From: Natronoarchaeum mannanilyticum
GTDB lineage: Archaea; Halobacteriota; Halobacteria; Halobacteriales; Natronoarchaeaceae
Assembly (NCBI RefSeq): GCF_039522665.1
Contig: NZ_BAAADV010000002.1
Location: 62,001-126,000, forward strand
Length of the DNA stretch: 64,000 nucleotides
Reading direction: 5' to 3'
Shown here: positions 16,320-23,495 of the stretch, piece after piece
Numbering within the stretch: the first letter of the stretch is position 1
How the letters are laid out: each line of letters opens with the position of its first letter
Notes under the pieces: model-generated
The model's database searches: none
What the model was told of the DNA's origin: nothing
The model's input: only the letters and a program-made list of their open reading frames with translations
Program-made: the position numbers and the translations under genes

Positions 16320-16580
16320 TCCACGCGACCGTACCGAAGAGGGATAATTTGTAATTGAGTTTGTAATTATATTTCATGTCGGAGACGCTGGTCGGTCGGC
16401 GTTTACGGGGATTTTACCGCTCACATAGCGCTGGGCTACCCACCTCCGCAGCGATTGGAGTGGAGTTCTACTCCGCGCCGCCGTCCGACGCCGCGCCTCG
16501 ATCTTGCATCGCGTGACAACTTCCTCGGAAGCCCCGTGGGATCGTCGCGCTCAAGGGCGGCGTCGCCGAACCCCGATCCG

Positions 16581-16784
16581 ATGGACGCCCACCGGTACCA
16601 CTACGACACGGTCGTCGCCGCGATCCGGCTGCTCGACGAGCACGACGAGGCCCTCGGCGAACCCGACGAACTGCGCGATCGGCTGATCGAACTCGGTGGA
16701 ATCCTGCGGGACGGCGTCGAGGACGACGCCGAGTTGCGCATCGGCGACCACGACGTGAGCCACCTGTTACCCGACGAGGAATGA
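16581..16784 (+). CDS. Hypothetical small acidic protein, 67 aa
   Basis: A short acidic, His-containing protein beginning MDAHRYHYDTVV with a helix of alternating Leu and charged residues. Composition and third-position GC match real genes here, and the frame ends just before the next gene's promoter. No family recognised. Confidence 0.55.
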   Translation: MDAHRYHYDTVVAAIRLLDEHDEALGEPDELRDRLIELGGILRDGVEDDAELRIGDHDVSHLLPDEE

Positions 16785-16852
16785 CCACCCGGTGGCGCGG
16801 ATCGTTGCGCGTCTGACTAAGAGTTAAGTTTCCACCCTCACTTGGCAAGTAC

Positions 16853-17149
16853 ATGGAGACGACATCGGAGGAGATCACCGCCCTCGTCGGCAGGGAAGTG
16901 TACTCGAACAACGGGGTGTTCGTCGGGGAGGTAGAGGACGTCCGCCTCGACCTCGACAACCAGCAGGTGACGGGACTCGCGCTCCACGAACTGAACCCGG
17001 AGCTGTTCTCGGGCTACGTGGGCGACTCTCGCGGCGTGTTGATCCCCTACCGCTGGGTGCGGTCGGTGGGCGACGTGGTGCTGATCAACGATATCATCGA
17101 GCGACTCCGCCCCCGGGAGGAAGAGGGCGCAGACGAAGTCGTCGTCTGA
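16853..17149 (+). CDS. PRC-barrel domain protein, 98 aa
   Basis: A single PRC-barrel spans the protein: LVGREVYSNNGVFVGEVEDV, then an Asp-rich turn, GLALHE, GVLIPYRWV and SVGDVVLIN strands. These small beta barrels occur in RNA metabolism, photosynthetic reaction centres and, in archaea, cell-division proteins (CdpB family). This one is close in size to the division-type proteins, but I cannot assign it by eye. A TATA-like GTTAAGTT at 16823-16830, about 25 bases upstream, supports this start and a leaderless message. Confidence 0.82.
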   Translation: METTSEEITALVGREVYSNNGVFVGEVEDVRLDLDNQQVTGLALHELNPELFSGYVGDSRGVLIPYRWVRSVGDVVLINDIIERLRPREEEGADEVVV

Positions 17150-17510
17150 CCGGCGGCACGCTCTTTTCACGGCACCGTGCGAACCTCGCCGCCCCGGCGT
17201 TTTCGGTCCGATCGGACTCCGGGATCAGGGGCCGGTGTAGGCGCTGCCGCCGGCTGCTCCGGTGATCCGTCGTCGCTCGTCGGCGTCCGCGGCCCGTCGA
17301 CGGCCGTACTCCGTGTGAGCCATTATCAGATTCGTTCGATGTAATATCACTTCATTCTTTCCATCATCGCGGTTTCGTAGTCGAAAACTCCCGTCCGGCT
17401 CCCCTCCGGCGATGCTTAATCATTGTTCGGATAATACAAACGAATGAAAGATATGCCTTGGTTGCGGCCAATAAAATTAAGTGTTAACCGATCCTCAGGT
17501 GTACACAGAG
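17150..17510. other. Intergenic promoter region, AT-rich on its right side
   Basis: No gene seen. The right half is AT-rich and contains AAAATTAAGTGTTAA (about 17471-17485), a good TATA region for the regulator starting at 17511. The left half is GC-rich and featureless. Confidence 0.5.
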
Positions 17511-18329
17511 ATGAATTCAAATTTACTCGACAGGCAACTTGACGATATCCTCCGCGAACTACTCGCCGAATCCGACGACGAGCTCTTCCTCGTGAACCCC
17601 TCGCGGGAAGCGATCGAGTCGTTCGTCGACGTGGCGACGGCGTTCGAGGACGACCGGCCGCTGGTCCGACTGCTCGCCGACGAGCGAACCCTGAAGGACG
17701 TGATGGACGACTTCATCGTCGCGAGCAACACGGCCGACCTCGTCGACGCAGACGTGCTCGAACTGCGCACGACGGAGTCCCCGCCCGGGAACTCGCTGGC
17801 GCTGACGGCCGACGCCGTCGTCGCGCTGGTCGACGCCGGCAGCCAGGTCGGCGGCCTCGTCTCCGACGACGACGGGTTCGTCGAGTCGGCCAGCGACGCC
17901 TACCAGAGCCGCTGGGAGAGCGCCGACGAGTACAACCTCCGCACGCCGCCGATCACGCGCGTCCGCGAGACGCTCTCCGAGGAGATCAGCCCCGAAGCCG
18001 AGGACGACTTCAGTAATATCCTCGACTCGCTGGAGACGGCTCGCGGCGACGGCGACGGCCTCGACGAGGTGACGATCAGCCTGCTGGTCGCCGCCAAGAA
18101 CGAGGCGCTGCTGTACGACATCAGCAAGTGGGGCGAGGACGTCGGCATCGCCAGCAAGGCTACCTTCTCCCGAACGAAGACCAAGCTCGAGGACATGGGC
18201 CTGATCGACACCGAGAAGGTGCCGATCGACGTCGGCCGCCCGCGCCTGCGTCTGAAGCTCGGCGACGATCGCCTGACCGACGCCGACAACGGCCAGCTCG
18301 CGACGACGGCGCAGTCGATCCTCAACTAA
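17511..18329 (+). CDS. tbsP: TbsP-like transcriptional regulator (DUF5821 type)
   Basis: The 272-residue product begins NSNLLDRQLDDILRELLAE, has a sensor-like acidic middle, and ends with a winged helix around KWGEDVGIASKATFSRTKTK and VGRPRLRLKL. This resembles the haloarchaeal TbsP family (TrmB suppressor), which works with the sugar-responsive regulator TrmB. The name is from recall of family sequence, so moderate confidence. I chose the ATG at 17511 rather than 17481 because a TATA-like AATTAAG lies about 30-37 bases before it. It is a single gene. Confidence 0.65.
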   Translation: MNSNLLDRQLDDILRELLAESDDELFLVNPSREAIESFVDVATAFEDDRPLVRLLADERTLKDVMDDFIVASNTADLVDADVLELRTTESPPGNSLALTADAVVALVDAGSQVGGLVSDDDGFVESASDAYQSRWESADEYNLRTPPITRVRETLSEEISPEAEDDFSNILDSLETARGDGDGLDEVTISLLVAAKNEALLYDISKWGEDVGIASKATFSRTKTKLEDMGLIDTEKVPIDVGRPRLRLKLGDDRLTDADNGQLATTAQSILN

Positions 18330-18474
18330 GCCGGTCTGCGGTTCGATTCTTCTGCCGTTCCGACCGCGAGCGTAGCGTTCGACCATCGCGCGTTCGGCCG
18401 GCGCGTCCGCGGCCGACGATCCAATGTCGCGACGATTCCGACCCTTTTACCGGCGTACCGACGGAGACACTGGC

Positions 18475-20193
18475 ATGGACGTTGCTATCGTAGGATCCGG
18501 ACCCGCCGTCGACGCCGTGGAGGCCGCGCTCGGCGACGTGGACGTGCGAGCGCGGTCGGCGTCGGCCGGCGAGATCGGGGCGGCCGACGTCGCGGTGGTC
18601 TGTGACCTCGCGGGCGCCGAAACGTTCGAGCGCGCGAACGAGGCCGCTCTCGCTGGCGGGACGCCGTGGCTCTCGATCGAGGTCGGCGGCGTCGGCGGGC
18701 GCGGCGTCGACGAGCTGGACGCCGCGGTCGCGGGGTACGCGCCCTCGACGGGCTGTCACGACTGCCTGCGTGCGCGCGTCGCCGCCAACGCCGAGGACGA
18801 GCCGGTCGAACCGAGCGCCGACCGCAGCGCGGTGCGGATGGCCGGCGCGGTCGCGGGCCGGGAGCTGGTCGCCCTGCTCTCCGGCGAGGAGTCGTCGCTG
18901 CTCGGCGGCGTCGTCGAGGTGCCCCACAGCCGGCGCGAGTTTCTGCCGGTGCCCGACTGCGAGTGCGCCGAGACGTCCCCCGACCGCACGCTCGACCGGG
19001 ACTACGAGTCGCTGCCCGTCGAGGACGCGCTCACGCGGGCCGAACGCGCGCTCGACGAGCGCGTCGGGATCGTCCGGTCGATCGGCGAGATCGAGTCGTT
19101 CCCGGCGCCGTACTACCTCGCGCAGCTCGCCGCGACCGACGGGTTCAGCGACGCGAGCGCACCCGCCCAGGCCGCCGGCGTCGACGACGACTGGAACCCG
19201 GCGTTCATGAAGGCGCTCGGCGAGGCCCTGGAGCGCTACGGCGCGGCCGTCTATCGGACCGACGACTTCGAGAACGCTCCGCCGGGCGATCTCGACGACG
19301 CCGTCCCGCCCGCGGCGTTCGTCCTGCCCGATGGCGCCGACGCCGATTCCGCCGGCTCGTTCCCCTGGATCGAGGGCGAGGAGCTGGCGACCGGCGACGC
19401 GGCGAAACTGCCCGCCGAGAAGGCCGTCTTCCCGCCGCCGGAGCGCCGGTTCGGGCCGTCGATCACGACCGGACTCGGGCTCGGCGCCTCGACGGTCCAG
19501 GCGCTGCTCTCGGGGCTGTACGAGGTGATCGAGCGCGACGCGACGATGCTGGCGTGGTACTCGACGTTCGAGCCGCTGGAACTCTCGGTCGAGGACGAGG
19601 GGTTCGACGCGCTCGCTCGCCGCGCCGCCGGCGAGGGCCTCTCGGTGACGCCGCTGCTGGTCACGCAGGACGTCGACGTTCCGGTCGTCGCGGTCGCGGT
19701 CCACCGCGAGGGGGAGTGGCCCCGCTTCGCGGTCGGCTCGGACGCCGACCTCGATCCGGTCGCGGCGGCGCGGGGCGCCCTCGCCGAGGCGCTCCAGAAC
19801 TGGATGGAGCTGCGTTCGATGGGGGCCGACGAGGCGGCCGACCAGAGCGGCGCGATCGGCGCGTACGCCGAGTTCCCCGCGGAGGCCGAAGCGTTCCTCG
19901 ACGCCGGCGGCCCGGTACCCGCGGACTCGGTCGGCCCCGACGACCCGCCGACGGGGACCGCCGAGCTCGACGCCGTCGTCGAGCGGGCGAGCGACGCCGG
20001 CCTGACGCCGTACGGCGTCCGACTGACGCCGCGCGATCTAGACCGGATCGGCTTCGAGGTCGTCCGCGCGCTCGCGCCCTCGGCCCAGCCGCTGTTCACC
20101 GGTGATCCCGTCTTCGGCGAGCGAGCGCGCTCGGTGCCCGACGATCTCGGGTTCGAGCCGCGACTCGATCGGCGGATGCATCCGTATCCCTGA
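18475..20193 (+). CDS. YcaO family cyclodehydratase-like protein
   Basis: The 572-residue product has an N-terminal domain of about 200 residues with a Rossmann-like start (VAIVGSGPAV) and a CHDC pair, then a YcaO domain from about 205. ATP-binding Glu/Arg residues are seen in ALGEALERYG, GLYEVIERDA and ALAEALQNWMELR. The C-terminus ends HPYP, a proline-type end found in azoline-forming YcaO enzymes. YcaO proteins use ATP to activate peptide amides to make azolines or thioamides. No obvious precursor peptide is adjacent. A 56-residue zinc ribbon follows 123 bases downstream. The start at 18475 fits the Rossmann strand. Confidence 0.85.
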   Translation: MDVAIVGSGPAVDAVEAALGDVDVRARSASAGEIGAADVAVVCDLAGAETFERANEAALAGGTPWLSIEVGGVGGRGVDELDAAVAGYAPSTGCHDCLRARVAANAEDEPVEPSADRSAVRMAGAVAGRELVALLSGEESSLLGGVVEVPHSRREFLPVPDCECAETSPDRTLDRDYESLPVEDALTRAERALDERVGIVRSIGEIESFPAPYYLAQLAATDGFSDASAPAQAAGVDDDWNPAFMKALGEALERYGAAVYRTDDFENAPPGDLDDAVPPAAFVLPDGADADSAGSFPWIEGEELATGDAAKLPAEKAVFPPPERRFGPSITTGLGLGASTVQALLSGLYEVIERDATMLAWYSTFEPLELSVEDEGFDALARRAAGEGLSVTPLLVTQDVDVPVVAVAVHREGEWPRFAVGSDADLDPVAAARGALAEALQNWMELRSMGADEAADQSGAIGAYAEFPAEAEAFLDAGGPVPADSVGPDDPPTGTAELDAVVERASDAGLTPYGVRLTPRDLDRIGFEVVRALAPSAQPLFTGDPVFGERARSVPDDLGFEPRLDRRMHPYP

Positions 20194-20284
20194 CTCGGGC
20201 CCGACTCGGGGGCTTCGGACCCGATCGCGCTATAGTTTTAAGAGACCGTCTACCGTACAATTACGTGGTGTGCCAATTATACGC

Positions 20285-20320
20285 ATGAATGGGATCATCG
20301 AGGGGGAGGGTCGACCGTGA
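20285..20320 (+). other. 11-codon mini-frame overlapping the zinc-ribbon start
   Basis: ATG at 20285 encodes MNGIIEGEGRP and ends in TGA at 20318-20320, overlapping the GTG start of the next gene as GTGA. A TATA-like TTTTAAG lies about 45-50 bases upstream, so this ATG could be near the 5' end of the message. It may be a leader peptide that feeds ribosomes into the GTG start. Translation unproven. Confidence 0.35.
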
Positions 20321-20487
20321 CGACCGAGTTCGAGCTCCCCTGCGCGACCTGCGGGGGCGACCTGACACAGCGGACGATCGCCGGCGACGCGCTCGACGTC
20401 GACGTCGCCGAGACCGTTCCGGTCGCCGAGTGCGTCGACTGCGGGGGCCGGTACTTTCCGGAACGGACGCTGAACAGAGTCAGTTGA
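20317..20487 (+). CDS. Small zinc-ribbon protein downstream of YcaO, 56 aa
   Basis: GTG start; the product has CATCGG near its N-terminus and CVDCGG about 30 residues later, a zinc ribbon, followed by RYFPERTLNRV. It has no leader/core look of a RiPP precursor, so it is more likely a binding or regulatory microprotein than a YcaO substrate. Its start overlaps a short upstream frame, suggesting coupled initiation. It converges with the DUF63 gene 27 bases downstream. Confidence 0.65.
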   Translation: MTTEFELPCATCGGDLTQRTIAGDALDVDVAETVPVAECVDCGGRYFPERTLNRVS

Positions 20488-20514
20488 ACACGAAATCGAG
20501 CGGCGGTTCGCCGC

Positions 20515-21648
20515 TCAGATACCCAGCGTCGCGCGGAGGAAGTCCCGCGACCCGGGGCCGAGTCCGACCGCCAGCACGGTCACCAGCAACAGCAGCGAGT
20601 AGCCGGGGCTCTCCTCGAAGATCCGCTCGTCGAACACCCAGACGACGAAGACGGCGGCGCCGAGCTTGACGAAGATGAAGGGCCACGTTCCGCCGATCGT
20701 TTCCGTCATCCACGCCGGCTGTATCTGCGGCGTGACGTTGTGAATGAACCCGTTGACGACGTGTTTCGGGGCGTACGCGGGGAGTCCCAGTTCCGGCCCG
20801 AAGTCGAGGCTGAGCACGTTGGCGATGCCGTCGACCAGGTGGCCCCAGATGATCACCAGCCCCATGTAGCCGGTGCCGCGGTTAACGTGGGGCGCGAACC
20901 GCTCGATCGCCAGCCACGTCGCGCCGGCCAAAAGCGTCGCGCCGCCGAGCGTGACCAGCGGAACGACGGCGTTGAACTCGACGACGTCGGCGACCTGTAT
21001 CGCGTACGCCAGCCACGCCAGCGTGATCGAGAGCGCGGCGGTCCCGGCCGCCGCGAGCGGGACCTGGAAGCGCTCGACGACGTCGCGGTGTGCCAGCGCG
21101 ATGCTGCCGAGCACGCTCACGAGCGTCACGAGGAACACGGTGAAGTAGATGAAGGGGCTGATGAACAGCGCGCTGAGCGGGAACGAGATCGCCACCGGCG
21201 ACCCGGGATCGACGGCGACCGAGACGTCCTCGACGACCCGGAGCGCTCCGCCGAAGAAGACGAACGGAACCAGCGCGTAGAACGTCGCCGGGGAGTAGTC
21301 GAAGTCCAGCCGCCGGATCAGGAAGTAGACGCCGACGAGCATGAACACCAGCACCAGCGCGTACGTGACGGTCGAGACGGTCGTGTACCCCGGCGTCGCC
21401 GCGTAGCCGGCCGCCTCCTGGCACTGGGCGACCGAGTCGTAGAACGTCGTCTCGCCGTTGTGACGCACGGCGCACGCCTCGCCCCGGGTGCCGTCCGCGA
21501 CCACGGGACCCCAGTAGTAGCGCCAGAGGAAGCCGTCGTAGACGCGGCCCGGGAAGAGGGCGGAGCCGAGCACGAAAAGAGAGGTGATCGCCCCGGCGAC
21601 CGCGACCCACGCCCGGGCGGGATCGATCCGATCTGACAGCTCGTCCAT
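20515..21648 (-). CDS. DUF63 family membrane protein
   Basis: The 377-residue product has an N-terminal membrane segment (about 15-35), a luminal or external loop containing three Cys and GPVVADG, and about seven further hydrophobic segments including ALVPFVFFGGALRVVEDV and GLVIIWGHLVDG. This matches the archaeal DUF63 family of polytopic proteins, of unknown function. It is divergent from nothing; inositol phosphatase-like gene 21745 lies just upstream on the same strand, so co-transcription is possible. Confidence 0.82.
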   Translation of the reverse strand: MDELSDRIDPARAWVAVAGAITSLFVLGSALFPGRVYDGFLWRYYWGPVVADGTRGEACAVRHNGETTFYDSVAQCQEAAGYAATPGYTTVSTVTYALVLVFMLVGVYFLIRRLDFDYSPATFYALVPFVFFGGALRVVEDVSVAVDPGSPVAISFPLSALFISPFIYFTVFLVTLVSVLGSIALAHRDVVERFQVPLAAAGTAALSITLAWLAYAIQVADVVEFNAVVPLVTLGGATLLAGATWLAIERFAPHVNRGTGYMGLVIIWGHLVDGIANVLSLDFGPELGLPAYAPKHVVNGFIHNVTPQIQPAWMTETIGGTWPFIFVKLGAAVFVVWVFDERIFEESPGYSLLLLVTVLAVGLGPGSRDFLRATLGI

Positions 21649-21744
21649 ACAGGAGTGCCCGTATGCGCGGGGTTTCAGCGTTCCGGTCTCGGGTACGCGA
21701 CGCGCACGAGCCGGCGCCGACCGAATCGAGGACGTCGGAGCGAC

Positions 21745-22533
21745 TCAGTCGTCCGCGCCGACGGCCTCGACCAGCCGCTCGTGAGCGCGGCCGTTCGATG
21801 CGATCAGTCCGTCGCTGTCGACCGTCCAGCGGTCGCCGTGAACGTCGGTGACGACGCCGCCGGCCGCTCGGACGAGCTGTACCCCTGCGACGGCGTCCCA
21901 CGGGTTCGGCGGAATCGGCGTCGCCGCGCCGTCGAGCGCGCCCGACGCGACCAGCGACAGCGTGGCCTGCGCGGAGCCCAGCCGGCGGAGGTCGCCGAAC
22001 CGCTCGCCGAGCCGAGCGATCGTATCGCCGTACTCGCCGCCCTCGGTGAACCCCCACCACATCGCGATCGCGACCGCGAACGCCGCCGGGTTCGAGCGCT
22101 CGCTGACCGCCATCGGCTCGCCGTTCATCCGGGCGGTCGACCGGTCGGCGACGTAGACGTCGTCGAGCGCGGGCAAGGCGTTCGCCGCGGCGATCGGCTC
22201 GCCGTCCTCGACGGCTGCGACGCTGGTCGCCCACACCTGGATCCCACGGACGTAGTTGGCGGTGCCGTCGATCGGATCGACGATCCACGCCGGCCCGTCC
22301 GCGGGCACGTCCTTTCTGGCGTCCTCTTCCTCGGCGACGATCGGCACGTCCGGCGTGGCGTCGCGCAGTTCGGTTAGTACCGTCCGCTGGGCCGCCCGGT
22401 CGGCCTGCGTGACGAGATCGGCCTCGTTCTCCTTCGTCTCGACGTCGAGTCGACCGCGGAACGTCTCGGCGGCCGTCTCGCCGCCTGCCCGTGCCGCGCG
22501 CTCTGCGACGCTCGCGGGATCGTCGATCTCCAT
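21745..22533 (-). CDS. suhB: Inositol monophosphatase family protein
   Basis: The 262-residue product carries the metal-binding motifs of the IMPase/FBPase superfamily: the Glu of AEEED, IVDPIDGTANY and WDAVAGVQLVRAAGG. Such archaeal enzymes dephosphorylate inositol-1-phosphate and often also fructose-1,6-bisphosphate; the substrate cannot be settled by eye. The ATG at 22533 begins MEIDDPASVAERAA, the usual N-terminal helix. Longer starts to 22773 overlap the divergent regulator and are rejected. It probably forms a transcription unit with the DUF63 gene. Confidence 0.88.
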   Translation of the reverse strand: MEIDDPASVAERAARAGGETAAETFRGRLDVETKENEADLVTQADRAAQRTVLTELRDATPDVPIVAEEEDARKDVPADGPAWIVDPIDGTANYVRGIQVWATSVAAVEDGEPIAAANALPALDDVYVADRSTARMNGEPMAVSERSNPAAFAVAIAMWWGFTEGGEYGDTIARLGERFGDLRRLGSAQATLSLVASGALDGAATPIPPNPWDAVAGVQLVRAAGGVVTDVHGDRWTVDSDGLIASNGRAHERLVEAVGADD

Positions 22534-22675
22534 GGGTCGAGTACCGCCGCCGCGGCAGTTAGGGGCGTCGATGCTCGGCCTCCGATCGCCGCCGCGCGGT
22601 TTCTCGGCTGCGCTACTTGCCGAACGACTACCTGTGTCGATGCTATTACAAGGATTGCAAACCACTCGACTACTA

Positions 22676-22951
22676 ATGGAGGCCGTCCTGTGGTACGTGT
22701 TTACGGGTACTCGGGGCGGAGCGAACCGCGCGCGGATTCTCCGGGCGATCGACGATCGGCCTCGCAACGCCAACCAGCTCGCGGAGGACCTCGAACTGGA
22801 CTACAAGACCGTTCGCCACCACCTCGACGTCCTGCAGGACAACGAGATCGCCGAGAAGAGCGGCGACGACTACGGCGCGATCTACCTGCCGACCGACCGG
22901 GTGCGCCACCACTGGGACACCGTCGAACAGATCCTCGAACAGGTGAACTAA
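22676..22951 (+). CDS. Winged-helix (ArsR-type) transcription factor, 91 aa
   Basis: A compact winged helix: RARILRAIDDRP, then NANQLAEDLELDYKTVRHHL as helix-turn-helix, and a wing ending DYGAIYLP. Haloarchaea have many such one-domain regulators. The ATG at 22676 has TATTAC about 30 bases upstream. Only two bases separate its stop from an 18-codon frame that leads into the membrane protein at 23007, so the three are likely one transcript. Confidence 0.8.
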   Translation: MEAVLWYVFTGTRGGANRARILRAIDDRPRNANQLAEDLELDYKTVRHHLDVLQDNEIAEKSGDDYGAIYLPTDRVRHHWDTVEQILEQVN

Positions 22952-22953
22952 CT

Positions 22954-23010
22954 ATGTACGAATTTGGGAAAGAGTATAACCGGACTGGATGGATAGAGGT
23001 GGACAGATGA
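22954..23010 (+). other. 18-codon mini-frame between regulator and membrane protein
   Basis: ATG at 22954 directly follows the regulator's stop and encodes MYEFGKEYNRTGWIEVDR. Its TGA (23008-23010) overlaps the ATG at 23007 as ATGA. It may couple translation of the two flanking genes or encode a microprotein. No homology judged. Confidence 0.4.
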
Positions 23011-23315
23011 CGCTCTGGGTCGACGTGGTGCGCGTGGCAGTCCTCGCGAACGTAGCGCTGTTGCTGGTGCTTGGCTACGTCTGGGGACGGAACTACCTGC
23101 AGTTCCGATCGAAGCACACGCTGGGACTGCTGCTGTTCGCCGCGTTCCTGCTCACCCAGAACCTGCTGAACCTGTACTTCTATCTCGTCCATCCCGACCT
23201 CTCGCCCTGGTGGCACAGCGCGGCCGTGCCGCCGATCGTCTGGCGCGCCCAGATGCTGCTCCACGTCAGCCAGACGGTCGGCCTGGCGTTCCTGACGTGG
23301 GTCACCTGGGACTGA
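23007..23315 (+). CDS. Small membrane protein, three transmembrane segments, 102 aa
   Basis: Begins MTLWVDVVRVAVLANVAL and has three hydrophobic segments, near 5-24, 36-54 and 78-97, with a Trp/His/Pro loop between the last two. It resembles small haloarchaeal membrane proteins encoded next to a winged-helix regulator, suggesting that the regulator controls it. The start at 23007 was preferred over 22989 because of the ATGA overlap with the short upstream frame. Confidence 0.7.
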   Translation: MTLWVDVVRVAVLANVALLLVLGYVWGRNYLQFRSKHTLGLLLFAAFLLTQNLLNLYFYLVHPDLSPWWHSAAVPPIVWRAQMLLHVSQTVGLAFLTWVTWD

Positions 23316-23495
23316 GCCTCGCTGTCCCGCCGGTCGCTCGTATCGTTCGCGCTCGTTTTTATATTCCGTTCGCTCGCCCCCCGATATCGATATCGCCGCA
23401 TAGATGGACACTGTACGCGTTTTGGAACGGAATACGAACGAAATTGGGTGACAGTTCGGGAAACCGACTTTAAATACCTCTCCGACCGTCGGAGT

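Noticed and set aside
20317..20487. RiPP precursor for the YcaO enzyme
   Set aside because: The protein has paired CxxC motifs of a zinc ribbon and no leader-plus-core pattern, so a precursor role is less likely, although not excluded.
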